This document shows positions 24,116 to 31,746 of a stretch of 64,000 bases of DNA, in pieces. The notes below the pieces were generated by a model. The model was not told the origin of the DNA and made no database searches. It saw only the letters and a list, made by a program, of their open reading frames with translations. Position 1 is the first letter of the stretch; each line of letters begins with the position of its first letter. A program made the position numbers and the translations under genes. Origin of the DNA: Streptomyces sp. LUP30 (GTDB taxonomy: Bacteria > Actinomycetota > Actinomycetes > Streptomycetales > Streptomycetaceae); the NCBI RefSeq assembly GCF_001746365.1, contig NZ_MJAJ01000034.1, positions 25,984 through 89,983 of the forward strand, written 5' to 3'.

Positions 24116-24544
24116 ATGGCCGAAGTCAGCGCGGAGGCACGCATCCAGGCGCCGGCCGAGAAGGTGTGGGCCCAGCTCACCGACTGGCCGGCCTACGGGG
24201 AGTGGAACGCGACCCACACCAGCTTCCCCAAGGGCGGCCCGGCGACCCTCGAACCGGGCGCGACCTTCCTGGAGAACATGAAGCTCATGGGTTTCCCGGC
24301 CGAGGTCGAGTGGACCGTGGCGGAGCTCGAGCCGGCCCGGGTGCTCGCCATCCGAGGCAAGGGGCCGATGGCCGTCTCCGTCACCACCCGCTACACCCTG
24401 ACCCCCGACGGCGACGGCACGACGGTCCGCATCGACGGCGAGTTCACCGGCGCGGCGGTGTCGCTGATGGCGGGCAAGCTCAAGGACTCGGGCACGGCCG
24501 CCCTGAACGAGTCGCTGCGCAAGCTGGGCACGCTCGTCACCTGA
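24116..24544 (+). CDS. SRPBCC (START/Bet v1-like) family protein
   Basis: A 142-residue helix-grip protein. MAEVSAEARIQAPAEKVWAQLTDWPAYGEWNATHTSFPKGGP is the standard N-terminal pattern, and the C-terminal helix SLMAGKLKDSGTAALNESLRKLGTLV closes the cavity. Such proteins bind hydrophobic ligands or act as cyclases/aromatases or stress proteins. Start ATG 24116 follows AGAGGTGG. It lies behind a TetR-type operator and before a strong bidirectional terminator. Confidence 0.9.
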   Translation: MAEVSAEARIQAPAEKVWAQLTDWPAYGEWNATHTSFPKGGPATLEPGATFLENMKLMGFPAEVEWTVAELEPARVLAIRGKGPMAVSVTTRYTLTPDGDGTTVRIDGEFTGAAVSLMAGKLKDSGTAALNESLRKLGTLVT

Positions 24545-24603
24545 GCGCGGTCCACAAACGGGCGCGGACGCCGGATCACGCAGGGCGCCCGCCCGCAGCA
24601 CGA

Positions 24604-24635
24604 AGGCGCCCCGCGGTCGATTCCGCGGAGCGCCT
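24604..24635. terminator. Bidirectional terminator hairpin
   Basis: AGGCGC-c-CCGCGG and CCGCGG-a-GCGCCT pair as a 12-bp stem with one internal mismatch and a 6-nt loop. It lies between the convergent SRPBCC and PadR genes. Confidence 0.65.
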
Positions 24636-24665
24636 CCGTCGTCGTGCGGCCTGCCACCGGCCGGC

Positions 24666-25307
24666 TCAGTCCTCGTCGGCGAGGATCAGGTACAGCTTCT
24701 TGCGTGCCTCGTTGATGACCGCCAGAGCCTTCTCGCGCTGCTCCTTGCTGCCGGTCTTCCAGACCTGGCCGAAGGCCTCCATCAGACCGAAGCCGGCCTG
24801 GCGGATCTCACCGAGAGCCTCCCAGTCGACCCCGCGCGTGGCCTCCTCCCAGGGGGCGTCCGGGCCCTCCTCGGCGGCCGTGCGACCTTCTTCGGTGAGC
24901 GAGAACAGCTTCTTGCCGCCGTCGCTCGCACTGCTGATCAGGCCCTCGTCCTCCAGCAGCTGGAGGGTCGGGTACACCGACCCCGGGCTGGGCTTCCACG
25001 CCCCGCCGCTGCGCTCGGCGATCTCCTGGATCATCTCGTAGCCGTGCATGGGCCGGTCCGTGAGCAGGGCCAGGATCGAGGCCCGCACGTCTCCGCGCCG
25101 CGCCCTCCCCCTGGGTCCGCCCCGCCCTCGCCCGCCCCAGGGGCCGGGACCGAAGCCCGGACCGCCGAAGCCGAAGCCGGGGCCGCCCGGACCACCGGGG
25201 CCACCCGGACCGAAGGGCCCGAAGGCCGCACGCCGTCCGTCGAAGCCGCCGCGGCCGCGCCGGGGGCCGTCCTGTCCATGTCCACGCTCGAATCCGTGGG
25301 TACGCAT
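24666..25307 (-). CDS. PadR family transcriptional regulator with Gly/Pro-rich N-terminus
   Basis: A 213-residue PadR regulator. ATG 25307 (MRTHGFERGHGQ) follows AAGGAG at proper spacing. Residues about 15-70 are an unusual Gly/Pro/Phe/Arg-rich tract (GPFGPGGPGGPGGPGFGFGG) before the winged helix RASILALLTDRPMHGYEMIQEIAERSGGAWKPSPGSVYPTLQLLEDEGLI. The C-terminal helices (REKALAVINEARKKLYLIL) form the dimer. It is divergent from an SDR gene; CGATATATCG 48 bp upstream is a likely autoregulatory operator. The disordered tract is common in streptomycete PadR proteins of this type, but its role is unknown. Confidence 0.92.
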   Translation of the reverse strand: MRTHGFERGHGQDGPRRGRGGFDGRRAAFGPFGPGGPGGPGGPGFGFGGPGFGPGPWGGRGRGGPRGRARRGDVRASILALLTDRPMHGYEMIQEIAERSGGAWKPSPGSVYPTLQLLEDEGLISSASDGGKKLFSLTEEGRTAAEEGPDAPWEEATRGVDWEALGEIRQAGFGLMEAFGQVWKTGSKEQREKALAVINEARKKLYLILADED

Positions 25308-25354
25308 CGCAAACCACTCCTTCATTCCATCGTTGATCTGTCGCGATGCGTCAA

Positions 25355-25364
25355 CGATATATCG
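25355..25364. promoter_or_regulatory. PadR-type operator in a divergent promoter
   Basis: CGATATATCG, a perfect AT-centred palindrome, lies 43-52 bp before the SDR start and 48-57 bp before the PadR start. PadR regulators often bind such AT-rich dyads next to their own genes. Confidence 0.5.
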
Positions 25365-25406
25365 GTGAAGTTCGCTTGGCAAGGGTCTGCCGCTTAGGGT
25401 GCGGAC

Positions 25407-26222
25407 ATGACATCCCCGAACACCTCGCACGGCACCGGGCACAGCCCCTCGACCGCCTACCTCTCCGAGCTGTTCTCGCTGGTCGGGCGGGTCGCCCTGG
25501 TGACCGGCGGCAGTTCCGGCATCGGCCGCGGCATCGCGGGCGCTCTCGCACGGGCGGGGGCGAGCGTGGTGATCGTGGCGCGCAGGGAAGCGGAGCTGGC
25601 CGCGACGGTCGACGAGCTGACGGCCGACGGCTGCCGGGCGGCCTGGGTGAGCGGCGACCTCGGCACCCGTGACGGGGTGCGCACCGCGGCGGAGCGGGCG
25701 GCCGAGGTCTACGGCGAGCCCGACGTCCTGGTCAACTGCGCGGGGATCAACCTGCGGCCGCCGATGGACGAACTGGACGAGACGGTGTGGGACGCCACCA
25801 TGAGCGTGAACCTGGAGGCGCCCTATCTGCTCGGCCGGCGCTTCGGACCCGGCATGGCCGAGCGGGGCTTCGGACGGATCATCCACGTCACCTCGCAGCA
25901 GGCGCACCGCGCGTTCGTCCGCAGCGGCGCCTACGGGGTCTCCAAGGGCGCCCTTGAGTCGCTGGCCCGCTCGCAGGCCGAGGCCTGGTCGCCCCACGGC
26001 GTCACCTGCAACACGCTGGTGCCCGGGTTCGTCATGACCCCGCTCAACACACGGCTGTCGTCCGACCCCGAGAAGGTGGCGGCGCTGGCCGCGCGCACGA
26101 TGGTCGGCCGCAACGGTCTCGCCGAGGACTTCGCCGGGGCGGCCGTGTTCCTGGCGAGCCGCGCCTCCGGCTATGTCACCGGGCAGGCGATCTTCGTCGA
26201 CGGAGGGTTCTCCGTCCACTGA
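25407..26222 (+). CDS. SDR family oxidoreductase (gluconate 5-dehydrogenase-like)
   Basis: A 271-residue classical SDR. VALVTGGSSGIGRGIAGALARAGASVVIVARR is the NAD(P) motif; LVNCAGINLRPPMDELDETVWDATMSVNLEAPYLLGRRF resembles gluconate/2-deoxygluconate dehydrogenases; VTSQQAHRAFVRSGAYGVSKGALE holds Ser-Tyr-Lys. The NNAG motif is NCAG here. About 25 residues precede the Rossmann fold, slightly longer than usual. It is divergent from the PadR regulator, which may control it. Confidence 0.9.
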   Translation: MTSPNTSHGTGHSPSTAYLSELFSLVGRVALVTGGSSGIGRGIAGALARAGASVVIVARREAELAATVDELTADGCRAAWVSGDLGTRDGVRTAAERAAEVYGEPDVLVNCAGINLRPPMDELDETVWDATMSVNLEAPYLLGRRFGPGMAERGFGRIIHVTSQQAHRAFVRSGAYGVSKGALESLARSQAEAWSPHGVTCNTLVPGFVMTPLNTRLSSDPEKVAALAARTMVGRNGLAEDFAGAAVFLASRASGYVTGQAIFVDGGFSVH

Positions 26223-26253
26223 GCCCGGCCCGGCCGCGGACCGCGCCACCGCC

Positions 26254-27093
26254 CTACGCCGTCCGGGGGGTGAACTCCAGGATCTCGTCGCCGTCGGGCT
26301 GCACGACGCCGTACGTGCTCTCGGGCACCTCGTTCCAGGCGCCGGGCAGGTCGCCCAGGGGCTCGGAGACGATCAGGCGGGTCTCGTCGGAGACCTCCCG
26401 CAGGAACGCCATGTCGGGGTGCAGCTCGCGCAGCGTCTCCACCCGGGTGCTGTAGAACAGCGAGCGCGACGCGCCCTGGGTGGAGTAGCGGAACGCCCAC
26501 AGCCGCACCCCCTCGGTCACGGCGACCGTCATCTGGATCGGGAACTCCACGCCGTGCGCGTGCCCGACGCGTTCCACCAGGCCCACCATCCGTGCGACCG
26601 CGCCCGGCGGATCCTCCTCCAGCCCCAGGGTGAGGGCCAGGAAGAACATCAGCTCGGAGTCGGTGGAGCCCTCGATGTCGGGAAACAGCATCGGGTCGAC
26701 GGCGAGGGCGAGCTCCCGGCGGATGCGGTGGAAGTCGGCGATCGCTCCGTTGTGCATCCACATCCAGCGGCCGTGCCGGAACGGATGGCTGTTGGTCTGC
26801 TGCACGGCCGTGCCGGTCGAGGCCCGGATATGGGCGAAGAACAGCGAGGAACGGACGTGTCCGGCGATCTCCCGCAGGTTGCGGTTGCTCCAGGCCGGGC
26901 CGATCTCCCGGACGACCGCCGGGGTCCCGTCCGCCCCGTCGGACGCGTACCAGCCGACGCCGAAGCCGTCGCCGTTCGTCGTCTCCACGCCCATCCTGGA
27001 GTGCAGGCTCTGGTCGATCAGGGAGTGGGCCGGCCGGTAGAGAATCGTTTCGAGCAGGATGGGGGTGCCTGAGTAGGCGAGCCAACGGCACAT
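26254..27093 (-). CDS. Class II glutamine amidotransferase (EgtC-like family)
   Basis: A 279-residue Ntn-type glutamine amidotransferase. The nucleophile must be Cys at position 2 after Met removal, so ATG 27093 (MCRWLAYSGTP) is the start even though GTG 27102 would extend the frame by three codons. GDGFGVGWY, FFAHIRASTGTAVQQTNSHPF and MWMHNGAIADF are the family blocks. It resembles YafJ/EgtC-type proteins, but no ergothioneine genes are adjacent, so the acceptor is unknown. It ends 31 bp from the convergent SDR gene. Confidence 0.92.
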   Translation of the reverse strand: MCRWLAYSGTPILLETILYRPAHSLIDQSLHSRMGVETTNGDGFGVGWYASDGADGTPAVVREIGPAWSNRNLREIAGHVRSSLFFAHIRASTGTAVQQTNSHPFRHGRWMWMHNGAIADFHRIRRELALAVDPMLFPDIEGSTDSELMFFLALTLGLEEDPPGAVARMVGLVERVGHAHGVEFPIQMTVAVTEGVRLWAFRYSTQGASRSLFYSTRVETLRELHPDMAFLREVSDETRLIVSEPLGDLPGAWNEVPESTYGVVQPDGDEILEFTPRTA

Positions 27094-27160
27094 CTCCGCC
27101 ACCTTCCTGGCAGTTCCGGACCACGGGACCGGACGGGACCGAAGCGCAGGGCCCGGCAGG

Positions 27161-27595
27161 TCAGTCCGCGAACCTGTCGGGCTTGACCACGCACAGAGCC
27201 CAGATGACGAACGCGGAGAAGGCGATCATCACCACGGACCACACCGGGTAGTACGGCAGGGAGAGGAAGTTGCCGATGACGATCAGTCCGGCGATGGCCA
27301 CCCCCGCGACCCGTGCCCACATCGCTCCCGTGAACAGGCCCAGGCCGACGATCACGGCGACCGTGCCCAGGGCGAGGTGGATCCAGCCCCAGCCGGTGAG
27401 GTCGAACCGGAAGACGTACTGGCGGGTCGACACGAAGATGTCGTCCTCGGCTATCCCCATGATGCCGCGGAAGATGTCCAGCACTCCGGTGAGCAGGAGC
27501 GTGACGGCGGCGAAGGCCATCAGCCCGCCGGCCCAGGCCTGCCGGGTCGGATGCCGCTCGGCGGTCGTGCTGTCGCTGGTGTGCGTCTCGGTCAT
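27161..27595 (-). CDS. DUF7144 family membrane protein
   Basis: A 144-residue membrane protein with four helices: LMAFAAVTLLLTGVLDIFRGIMGI, WGWIHLALGTVAVIVGLGLF, RVAGVAIAGLIVIGNFLSL and VWSVVMIAFSAFVIWALCVV. The RQYVFRFDLTGWGWIHL block is the DUF7144 hallmark. Function is unknown. It belongs to a run of minus-strand membrane-protein genes (27.2-29.9 kb) that I read as a stress or envelope module downstream of the LAL-type regulator. Confidence 0.85.
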   Translation of the reverse strand: MTETHTSDSTTAERHPTRQAWAGGLMAFAAVTLLLTGVLDIFRGIMGIAEDDIFVSTRQYVFRFDLTGWGWIHLALGTVAVIVGLGLFTGAMWARVAGVAIAGLIVIGNFLSLPYYPVWSVVMIAFSAFVIWALCVVKPDRFAD

Positions 27596-27711
27596 GCCGA
27601 TGCCTCGATTCGTTGCCGTTCGGCGAGCCCTGAGCCGGGGCCCGGAGCAGGGAGCAGGGAGCCCTGCGGCCGGCGGCCGCAACCGCTCGGGGCCCGCCCG
27701 GAGTCGACGGT

Positions 27712-28143
27712 TCAGCGGCCGGGGCCGCTCAGGACCATTTGCTTCGCCTTCGCGAACTCCTCGTCCGTGATGTCGCCGCGGGCGCGGATCTCGGAGAGCC
27801 GGGCGAGTTCGTCGACGCTGCTGGAGGGGCCGCCGGTGCCCTTGGCCGTCTCGCGGACGTAGCTGTCGAAGGCCTGCTGCTGCTCGCGCGCCTGCGAGAC
27901 CTCCCTGCGACCCATGTTCTTGCCGCGCGCGATCACATAGACGAACACGCCGAGGAAGGGCAGCACGACGCAGAAGACCAGCCAGCCGGCCTTGGCCCAG
28001 CCGCTGAGGTGATCGTCGCGCAGGATGTCGACGACGACCCGGAACAGCAGGACGAACCACATGATCCACAGGAAGAACACCAGCATGGTCCAGAAGGCGC
28101 TCAGCAGCGGATAGTCGTACGCGAGGTACGTGTCCCCACTCAT
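27712..28143 (-). CDS. SHOCT/PLDc_N domain membrane protein
   Basis: A 143-residue protein; ATG 28143 has a strong GGAGGAAAGAG site. Two N-terminal helices (LLSAFWTMLVFFLWIMWFVLLFRVVVDIL; AGWLVFCVVLPFLGVFVYVIARGKNM) form a PLDc_N-like domain, and the C-terminus VDELARLSEIRARGDITDEEFAKAKQMVL is a SHOCT motif, a short oligomerisation element. The role of such proteins is unknown. The palindromic box CTCACCCG-N3-CGGGTGAG lies 89-107 bp upstream. Confidence 0.9.
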   Translation of the reverse strand: MSGDTYLAYDYPLLSAFWTMLVFFLWIMWFVLLFRVVVDILRDDHLSGWAKAGWLVFCVVLPFLGVFVYVIARGKNMGRREVSQAREQQQAFDSYVRETAKGTGGPSSSVDELARLSEIRARGDITDEEFAKAKQMVLSGPGR

Positions 28144-28231
28144 CTCTTTCCTCCGTTCCGGGCTCTCGCCCGACAACCCGGCATGGCGTCGCATGCCGTT
28201 CCCAGCCTGCGCCGGGGGGGAACCGGCCGGC

Positions 28232-28250
28232 CTCACCCGGGACGGGTGAG
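28232..28250. promoter_or_regulatory. Cluster box 1: CTCACCCG-N3-CGGGTGAG
   Basis: A perfect 19-bp palindrome (8-bp arms, centre GGA), 89-107 bp upstream of the SHOCT-domain gene. The same motif recurs upstream of the 65-aa gene and the MFS gene; on the minus strand each copy reads CGGGTGAGGC followed by a G/C-rich run. Confidence 0.65.
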
Positions 28251-28294
28251 CGCCGGAGGGCGAGCCCCGGCCGCCCCGGTGGTACGCGGGCGCA

Positions 28295-29005
28295 TCAGAC
28301 GGGCCCGGCGCGGCCGCCGCCGTCCCGGCCCCGATCCAGGTCCGGGTCCCGGTCCCGCACGGCCGTGCCGGCCCTGCGGACCGCGGCCCGCCAGGCGAAG
28401 GCGACGGCCGCCTCCACCAGAGCGAGCAGGACCAGCCACAGGCCCAGCAGCCGGGTCAGCGCCCGGGCCGACTCGGTGGGCAGGGCGAGCACCACGATCC
28501 CCGCCACGACGGCCAGCAACGCCGCGCCGACCACGACGCCCCGATGGGGCATGTCCTTGGTGGCGAGGGCAGTGAAGAGCGTGACGATGCCGGACACCAG
28601 CCACAGGACGCCGACGATCAGCGACAGCGCGGCGATGGTCTGCAGCGGATGCCGCAGGCACAACACGCCGGCCACCACGTAGAGCACCGCCAGCAGCAGT
28701 CCGGTCACCCGCGCGCCGCCGTCCTCCCCGGCGAAGGACGCCACGAACCGGAACAACCCGGTCGCCAGCAGATACAGGCCGATCAGGACCGCGAGGACGT
28801 GCAGGGTCTCGTCCGGCCAGACGAGGATCAGGATGCCCGGCACGAACGTGACGACCGCCGAACCGAGGATCCACGTCCAGGACCGCCCGAGCACGGCCAG
28901 CGCGGCGGACGGATCGCCGGTCGTCGGCACGGGACCCGGGCCCGGCTCGCCGGGGGGCCGGGGATCGGGGCCGGGGTGCGGTGCGGGACCAGGTGACACG
29001 CTCAT
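28295..29005 (-). CDS. HdeD family membrane protein
   Basis: A 236-residue membrane protein with a Pro/Gly-rich cytoplasmic start and six helices arranged as three repeats (WILGSAVVTFVPGILILVWPDETLHVLAVLIGLYLLATGLFRFVASF; VTGLLLAVLYVVAGVLCLRHP; GVVVGAALLAVVAGIVVLALPTESARALTRLLGLWLVLLALVEAAVAF). This is the HdeD (DUF308) pattern, linked to acid resistance in enterobacteria. ATG 29005 is the start. It lies 50 bp after the 65-aa gene and likely shares its transcript. Confidence 0.9.
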   Translation of the reverse strand: MSVSPGPAPHPGPDPRPPGEPGPGPVPTTGDPSAALAVLGRSWTWILGSAVVTFVPGILILVWPDETLHVLAVLIGLYLLATGLFRFVASFAGEDGGARVTGLLLAVLYVVAGVLCLRHPLQTIAALSLIVGVLWLVSGIVTLFTALATKDMPHRGVVVGAALLAVVAGIVVLALPTESARALTRLLGLWLVLLALVEAAVAFAWRAAVRRAGTAVRDRDPDLDRGRDGGGRAGPV

Positions 29006-29055
29006 GACTCCTCCTCGTGTCCTCGCGTCCGGCGAAGACGTCGGTCCCCGGAACG

Positions 29056-29253
29056 TCACTCCGGCAGCTGGCGCATCTCCAGGACCCGCAGCCCCAGGGA
29101 CTGACAGCGGGCCAGCAGCCCGTACAGGTGCGCCTCGTCGACGACTTGCCCGAACAGCACGGTCTGGCCGGACATGACCACATGGTCCAGCTCCGGAAAG
29201 GCCTCGGTCAGCGCCTCCGAAAGCTGTCCTTCGACGCGGATCTCGTAGCGCAT
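29056..29253 (-). CDS. Small conserved protein, 65 aa
   Basis: A 65-residue soluble protein (MRYEIRVEGQLSEALTEAFPELDHVVMSGQTVLFG...) with an alpha/beta pattern: an opening strand, an amphipathic helix, two strands and a helix. It recurs in streptomycetes beside HdeD and SHOCT genes, to my memory, but I know no function. It is the first gene of a pair with hdeD-like. The cluster box (partly degenerate copy) lies 77-95 bp upstream. Confidence 0.75.
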   Translation of the reverse strand: MRYEIRVEGQLSEALTEAFPELDHVVMSGQTVLFGQVVDEAHLYGLLARCQSLGLRVLEMRQLPE

Positions 29254-29329
29254 GAGCTGCTCCCGGGACGGCCTGGGACAGGCGGACTGCGCCCTCACCG
29301 CGATCCTCCGTCCCCCACGGTCCCCCGGC

Positions 29330-29348
29330 CTCACCCGCTGGAGGTGAT
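29330..29348. promoter_or_regulatory. Cluster box 2 (one arm degenerate)
   Basis: CTCACCCG-CTG-GAGGTGAT matches the palindrome of 28232-28250 fully in one arm and 5 of 8 positions in the other. It lies 77-95 bp upstream of the 65-aa gene, similar in position to box 1. Confidence 0.5.
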
Positions 29349-29383
29349 AGCCGCGCGCGGGCGACCCGGTGGACGGGCAGGGG

Positions 29384-29905
29384 TCAGTGCGTCACCCAGA
29401 GCTTGAAGACGATGATCAGCAGACCGAGCACGAGGTTCACCGAGGCGGTGACCGCCACCAGGCGCCAGGAGGCTCCCGCGCGTCGGGCCGCCGCCGCCGA
29501 CCAGCCCACCTGGCCGGCGACGGCGACCGCGAGAGCGAACCAGAGGGTGCCCGCCAGGTCGAGGCCGAGCAGCGGGCTGACGGCCACGGCGACGGCCGGC
29601 GGGACCGCGGCCTTGACGATCGGCCACTCGTCACGGCACACCTGCGCGACGATGCGCCGGTCCGGCCGCCGTTGCGCGAGCCGCGCCCCGAACAGATGGG
29701 CGTGCACATGCGCGACCCAGAACACGACCCCGGTGAGCAGCAGCAGAATCACGAGTTCCACCCGGGGCACCGACCCCAGGGTGCCCACGCCGACCACGAC
29801 CGAGGCCGCGAGCATGGACCCGTAGACGCCTCCGGTGTAGTCGGCCGCGGCCCGGCGCTCGACGGCCTGCGCCCGACGGTGTGCGCCGTGGTCGGTCCCG
29901 GGCAT
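29384..29905 (-). CDS. Four-helix membrane protein, hypothetical
   Basis: A 173-residue membrane protein (ATG 29905) with helices SMLAASVVVGVGTLGS, VELVILLLLTGVVFWVAHVHAHLFG, VKAAVPPAVAVAVSPLLGLDLAGTLWFALAVAVAGQVGW and ASVNLVLGLLIIVFKLWVTH. The His-rich VAHVHAHLFG at the end of helix 2 could bind metal. I do not recognise a named family. It lies 53 bp downstream of the MFS gene on the same strand, probably in one unit. Confidence 0.75.
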   Translation of the reverse strand: MPGTDHGAHRRAQAVERRAAADYTGGVYGSMLAASVVVGVGTLGSVPRVELVILLLLTGVVFWVAHVHAHLFGARLAQRRPDRRIVAQVCRDEWPIVKAAVPPAVAVAVSPLLGLDLAGTLWFALAVAVAGQVGWSAAAARRAGASWRLVAVTASVNLVLGLLIIVFKLWVTH

Positions 29906-29958
29906 CGCGCCTCCCGCGGCGAGTCGGACGGTCCGGGCCGGTCGGCCGGGCGGACCGG

Positions 29959-31584
29959 TCAGGGGGACGGGGACGGGCCGGTCGGCGCGTCGGACTCGGA
30001 CCGGGACGGTCCCGCGGTCTTCGCGGTCGGCAGACCCCTCGTGACCAGGAAGCTGGCGAGGGTGATCCCGCCTGCGGCCAGGATCGCCGCTTTCAGACCG
30101 TTGAGCTGTGCCGACGCGTAGGAGTCCACGAGGGCGTCCACCTCGGCCGGCGGCAGCCCGGCGTCCTCGGCGGCCGTGCGCACCTCCGTGGTGGGGACGA
30201 AGCTGATGCCGGCCTCCAGGGCGACGCCGGTCTGGCGACGGGCCTCGTCCGAGAGGGCCGGCTGCTCCTCCACCTTGGTGGTGAACGCCTGGGCCAGCGC
30301 GCCGATCAGCAGCGACCCGATCAGGGCGGTGCCCAGTGCGGAGCCCAGGTTCTGCGCCGTGAACTGCAGCCCGCCGACCTCGCTGCGCTCCTCCTCGCCC
30401 ACGCTGGACTGGACGACGTTGCCGAGCTGCGAGGCGAGCAGCCCCATGCCGACGCCGAGCAGCGCCATCGCCCCGGCGAACTGGGCGTCGTCGATGACCG
30501 GGTCGATGGTGGCCAGCAGCCACACCACGGCCCCGACCAGGGTCGCCAGCGCGATCCTGACCACCCGGCGCGGTCCCGCCACCCGGCCCAGCCGGGCGGC
30601 GAGCATGGAAGCGGCCAGCATGGTGATCGAGACGGGGAGCAGGCGCAGGCCGGTCTCGAAGGCGTCGAAGCCCTGCACCACCTGCAGATACAGCGGGATG
30701 GTGAAGAACAGGCCCAGCAGGATGAGGTTCTGGCTCAGCAGACACGTCAGGCCGGAGCGCAGTGCGGGCTTGCGCAGCAGCGTCAGATGCACCAGCGGTT
30801 CGCCGCCCCGGGCCTCCCTGCGCCGCTCCCAGTGCACGAAGAGGGCGAGCACGGCCGCTCCCGCGCCGATGACGAAGAGTGTGGGTGAGAAGCCCAGCAC
30901 GGTGAAGGGCGGGTTGCGCGGCTGCACCCAGCCCCAGGTGCCGCTCTGCAGCACCCCGAGCACGCCGAGCGCCAGACCGGTCGCGGAGAGCGCGGCCCCG
31001 ACGCCGTCGAGGCGGGGGGGCGGTCCGGTGCGCGGGGTGTCCGTGATCACGCGCCGGAAGCACAGCACGACCAGCACGACCACGACCTCGCCGACGAAGA
31101 CCAGCCTCCAGGTGAGGTACGTCGTCACCCAGCCGCCCAGAAGCGGGCCGACGGCGATGCCCGCCCCGGCCAGACCTCCGATGACGCCGTAGGCCACGGC
31201 ACGGTCCCGCCCCCGGTAGGACTCGGCGACCAGCGCCGCCATGGCCGGCAGGACCATCGCTGCCCCCAGCCCCTCGATGACCGACCAGCCCAGAGCGAGC
31301 ACCCACAGGGTGGGGGCGGCTGCCGTGAGGGCCGATCCCGTCGCGTAGACGACGAGGCCGAGGAAGAAGAGCCGCCGTCGCCCGAAGATGTCGCCCAGCC
31401 GACCTCCGATGATCATGAAGGCCGCCATGACCAGGGCGTACAGGGTGATGACGGCCTGGATGGCGGTCACCTCCGTGTCGAAGTCCTCGACCAGCTGACT
31501 GATCGAGACGTTCATGACGGACGTGTCCAGGACCATCAGGAACTGGGCGGTGCCCAGCACCATCAGAGCCCGCCAGCGGGTCAT
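29959..31584 (-). CDS. MFS transporter, DHA2 (drug:H+ antiporter) type
   Basis: A 541-residue exporter with 14 predicted helices. RWRALMVLGTAQFLMVLDTSVMNVSISQL is the DHA2 signature (motif with Asp in helix 1), GGRLGDIFGRRRLF is MFS motif A, and AMAALVAESYRGRDRAVAYGVIGGLAGAGIAVGPLLGGWV is motif C. ATG 31584 is preferred over GTG 31593 because GGAGG lies at the right distance from it and overlaps the GTG. The substrate is unknown. A cluster box lies 43-61 bp upstream. Confidence 0.93.
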   Translation of the reverse strand: MTRWRALMVLGTAQFLMVLDTSVMNVSISQLVEDFDTEVTAIQAVITLYALVMAAFMIIGGRLGDIFGRRRLFFLGLVVYATGSALTAAAPTLWVLALGWSVIEGLGAAMVLPAMAALVAESYRGRDRAVAYGVIGGLAGAGIAVGPLLGGWVTTYLTWRLVFVGEVVVVLVVLCFRRVITDTPRTGPPPRLDGVGAALSATGLALGVLGVLQSGTWGWVQPRNPPFTVLGFSPTLFVIGAGAAVLALFVHWERRREARGGEPLVHLTLLRKPALRSGLTCLLSQNLILLGLFFTIPLYLQVVQGFDAFETGLRLLPVSITMLAASMLAARLGRVAGPRRVVRIALATLVGAVVWLLATIDPVIDDAQFAGAMALLGVGMGLLASQLGNVVQSSVGEEERSEVGGLQFTAQNLGSALGTALIGSLLIGALAQAFTTKVEEQPALSDEARRQTGVALEAGISFVPTTEVRTAAEDAGLPPAEVDALVDSYASAQLNGLKAAILAAGGITLASFLVTRGLPTAKTAGPSRSESDAPTGPSPSP

Positions 31585-31626
31585 CGTGTCCACCTCCTCA
31601 TGGCACCCGGGAATCGGCGTCCCCGC

Positions 31627-31645
31627 CTCACCCGCTACGGGCGAG
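31627..31645. promoter_or_regulatory. Cluster box 3: CTCACCCG-N3-CGGGCGAG
   Basis: Palindrome with one mismatch between arms, 43-61 bp upstream of the MFS start. It shares the 12-13 bp minus-strand core CGGGTGAGGC with the boxes at 28232 and 29330. Confidence 0.6.
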
Positions 31646-31672
31646 CCCGCCGACGCGCCCGGCCTCCCCGTT

Positions 31673-31722
31673 CGGGCCTCGGTCCATCGGGCCTCGGTCC
31701 ATCGGGCCTCGGTCCATCGGGC
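31673..31722. repeat. 15-bp tandem repeat
   Basis: CGGGCCTCGGTCCAT is repeated three times exactly (31673-31717) followed by a partial fourth copy. It lies between the LAL-type regulator gene and the MFS gene, so it is not coding in the annotated set. Slippage duplication is the likely origin. Confidence 0.85.
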
Positions 31723-31746
31723 GTCGTCCTCGCACGCCGCGGCCGT

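Noticed and set aside
31673..31722. Possible CRISPR array
   Set aside because: Units are contiguous tandem repeats without spacers, and no cas genes are present.
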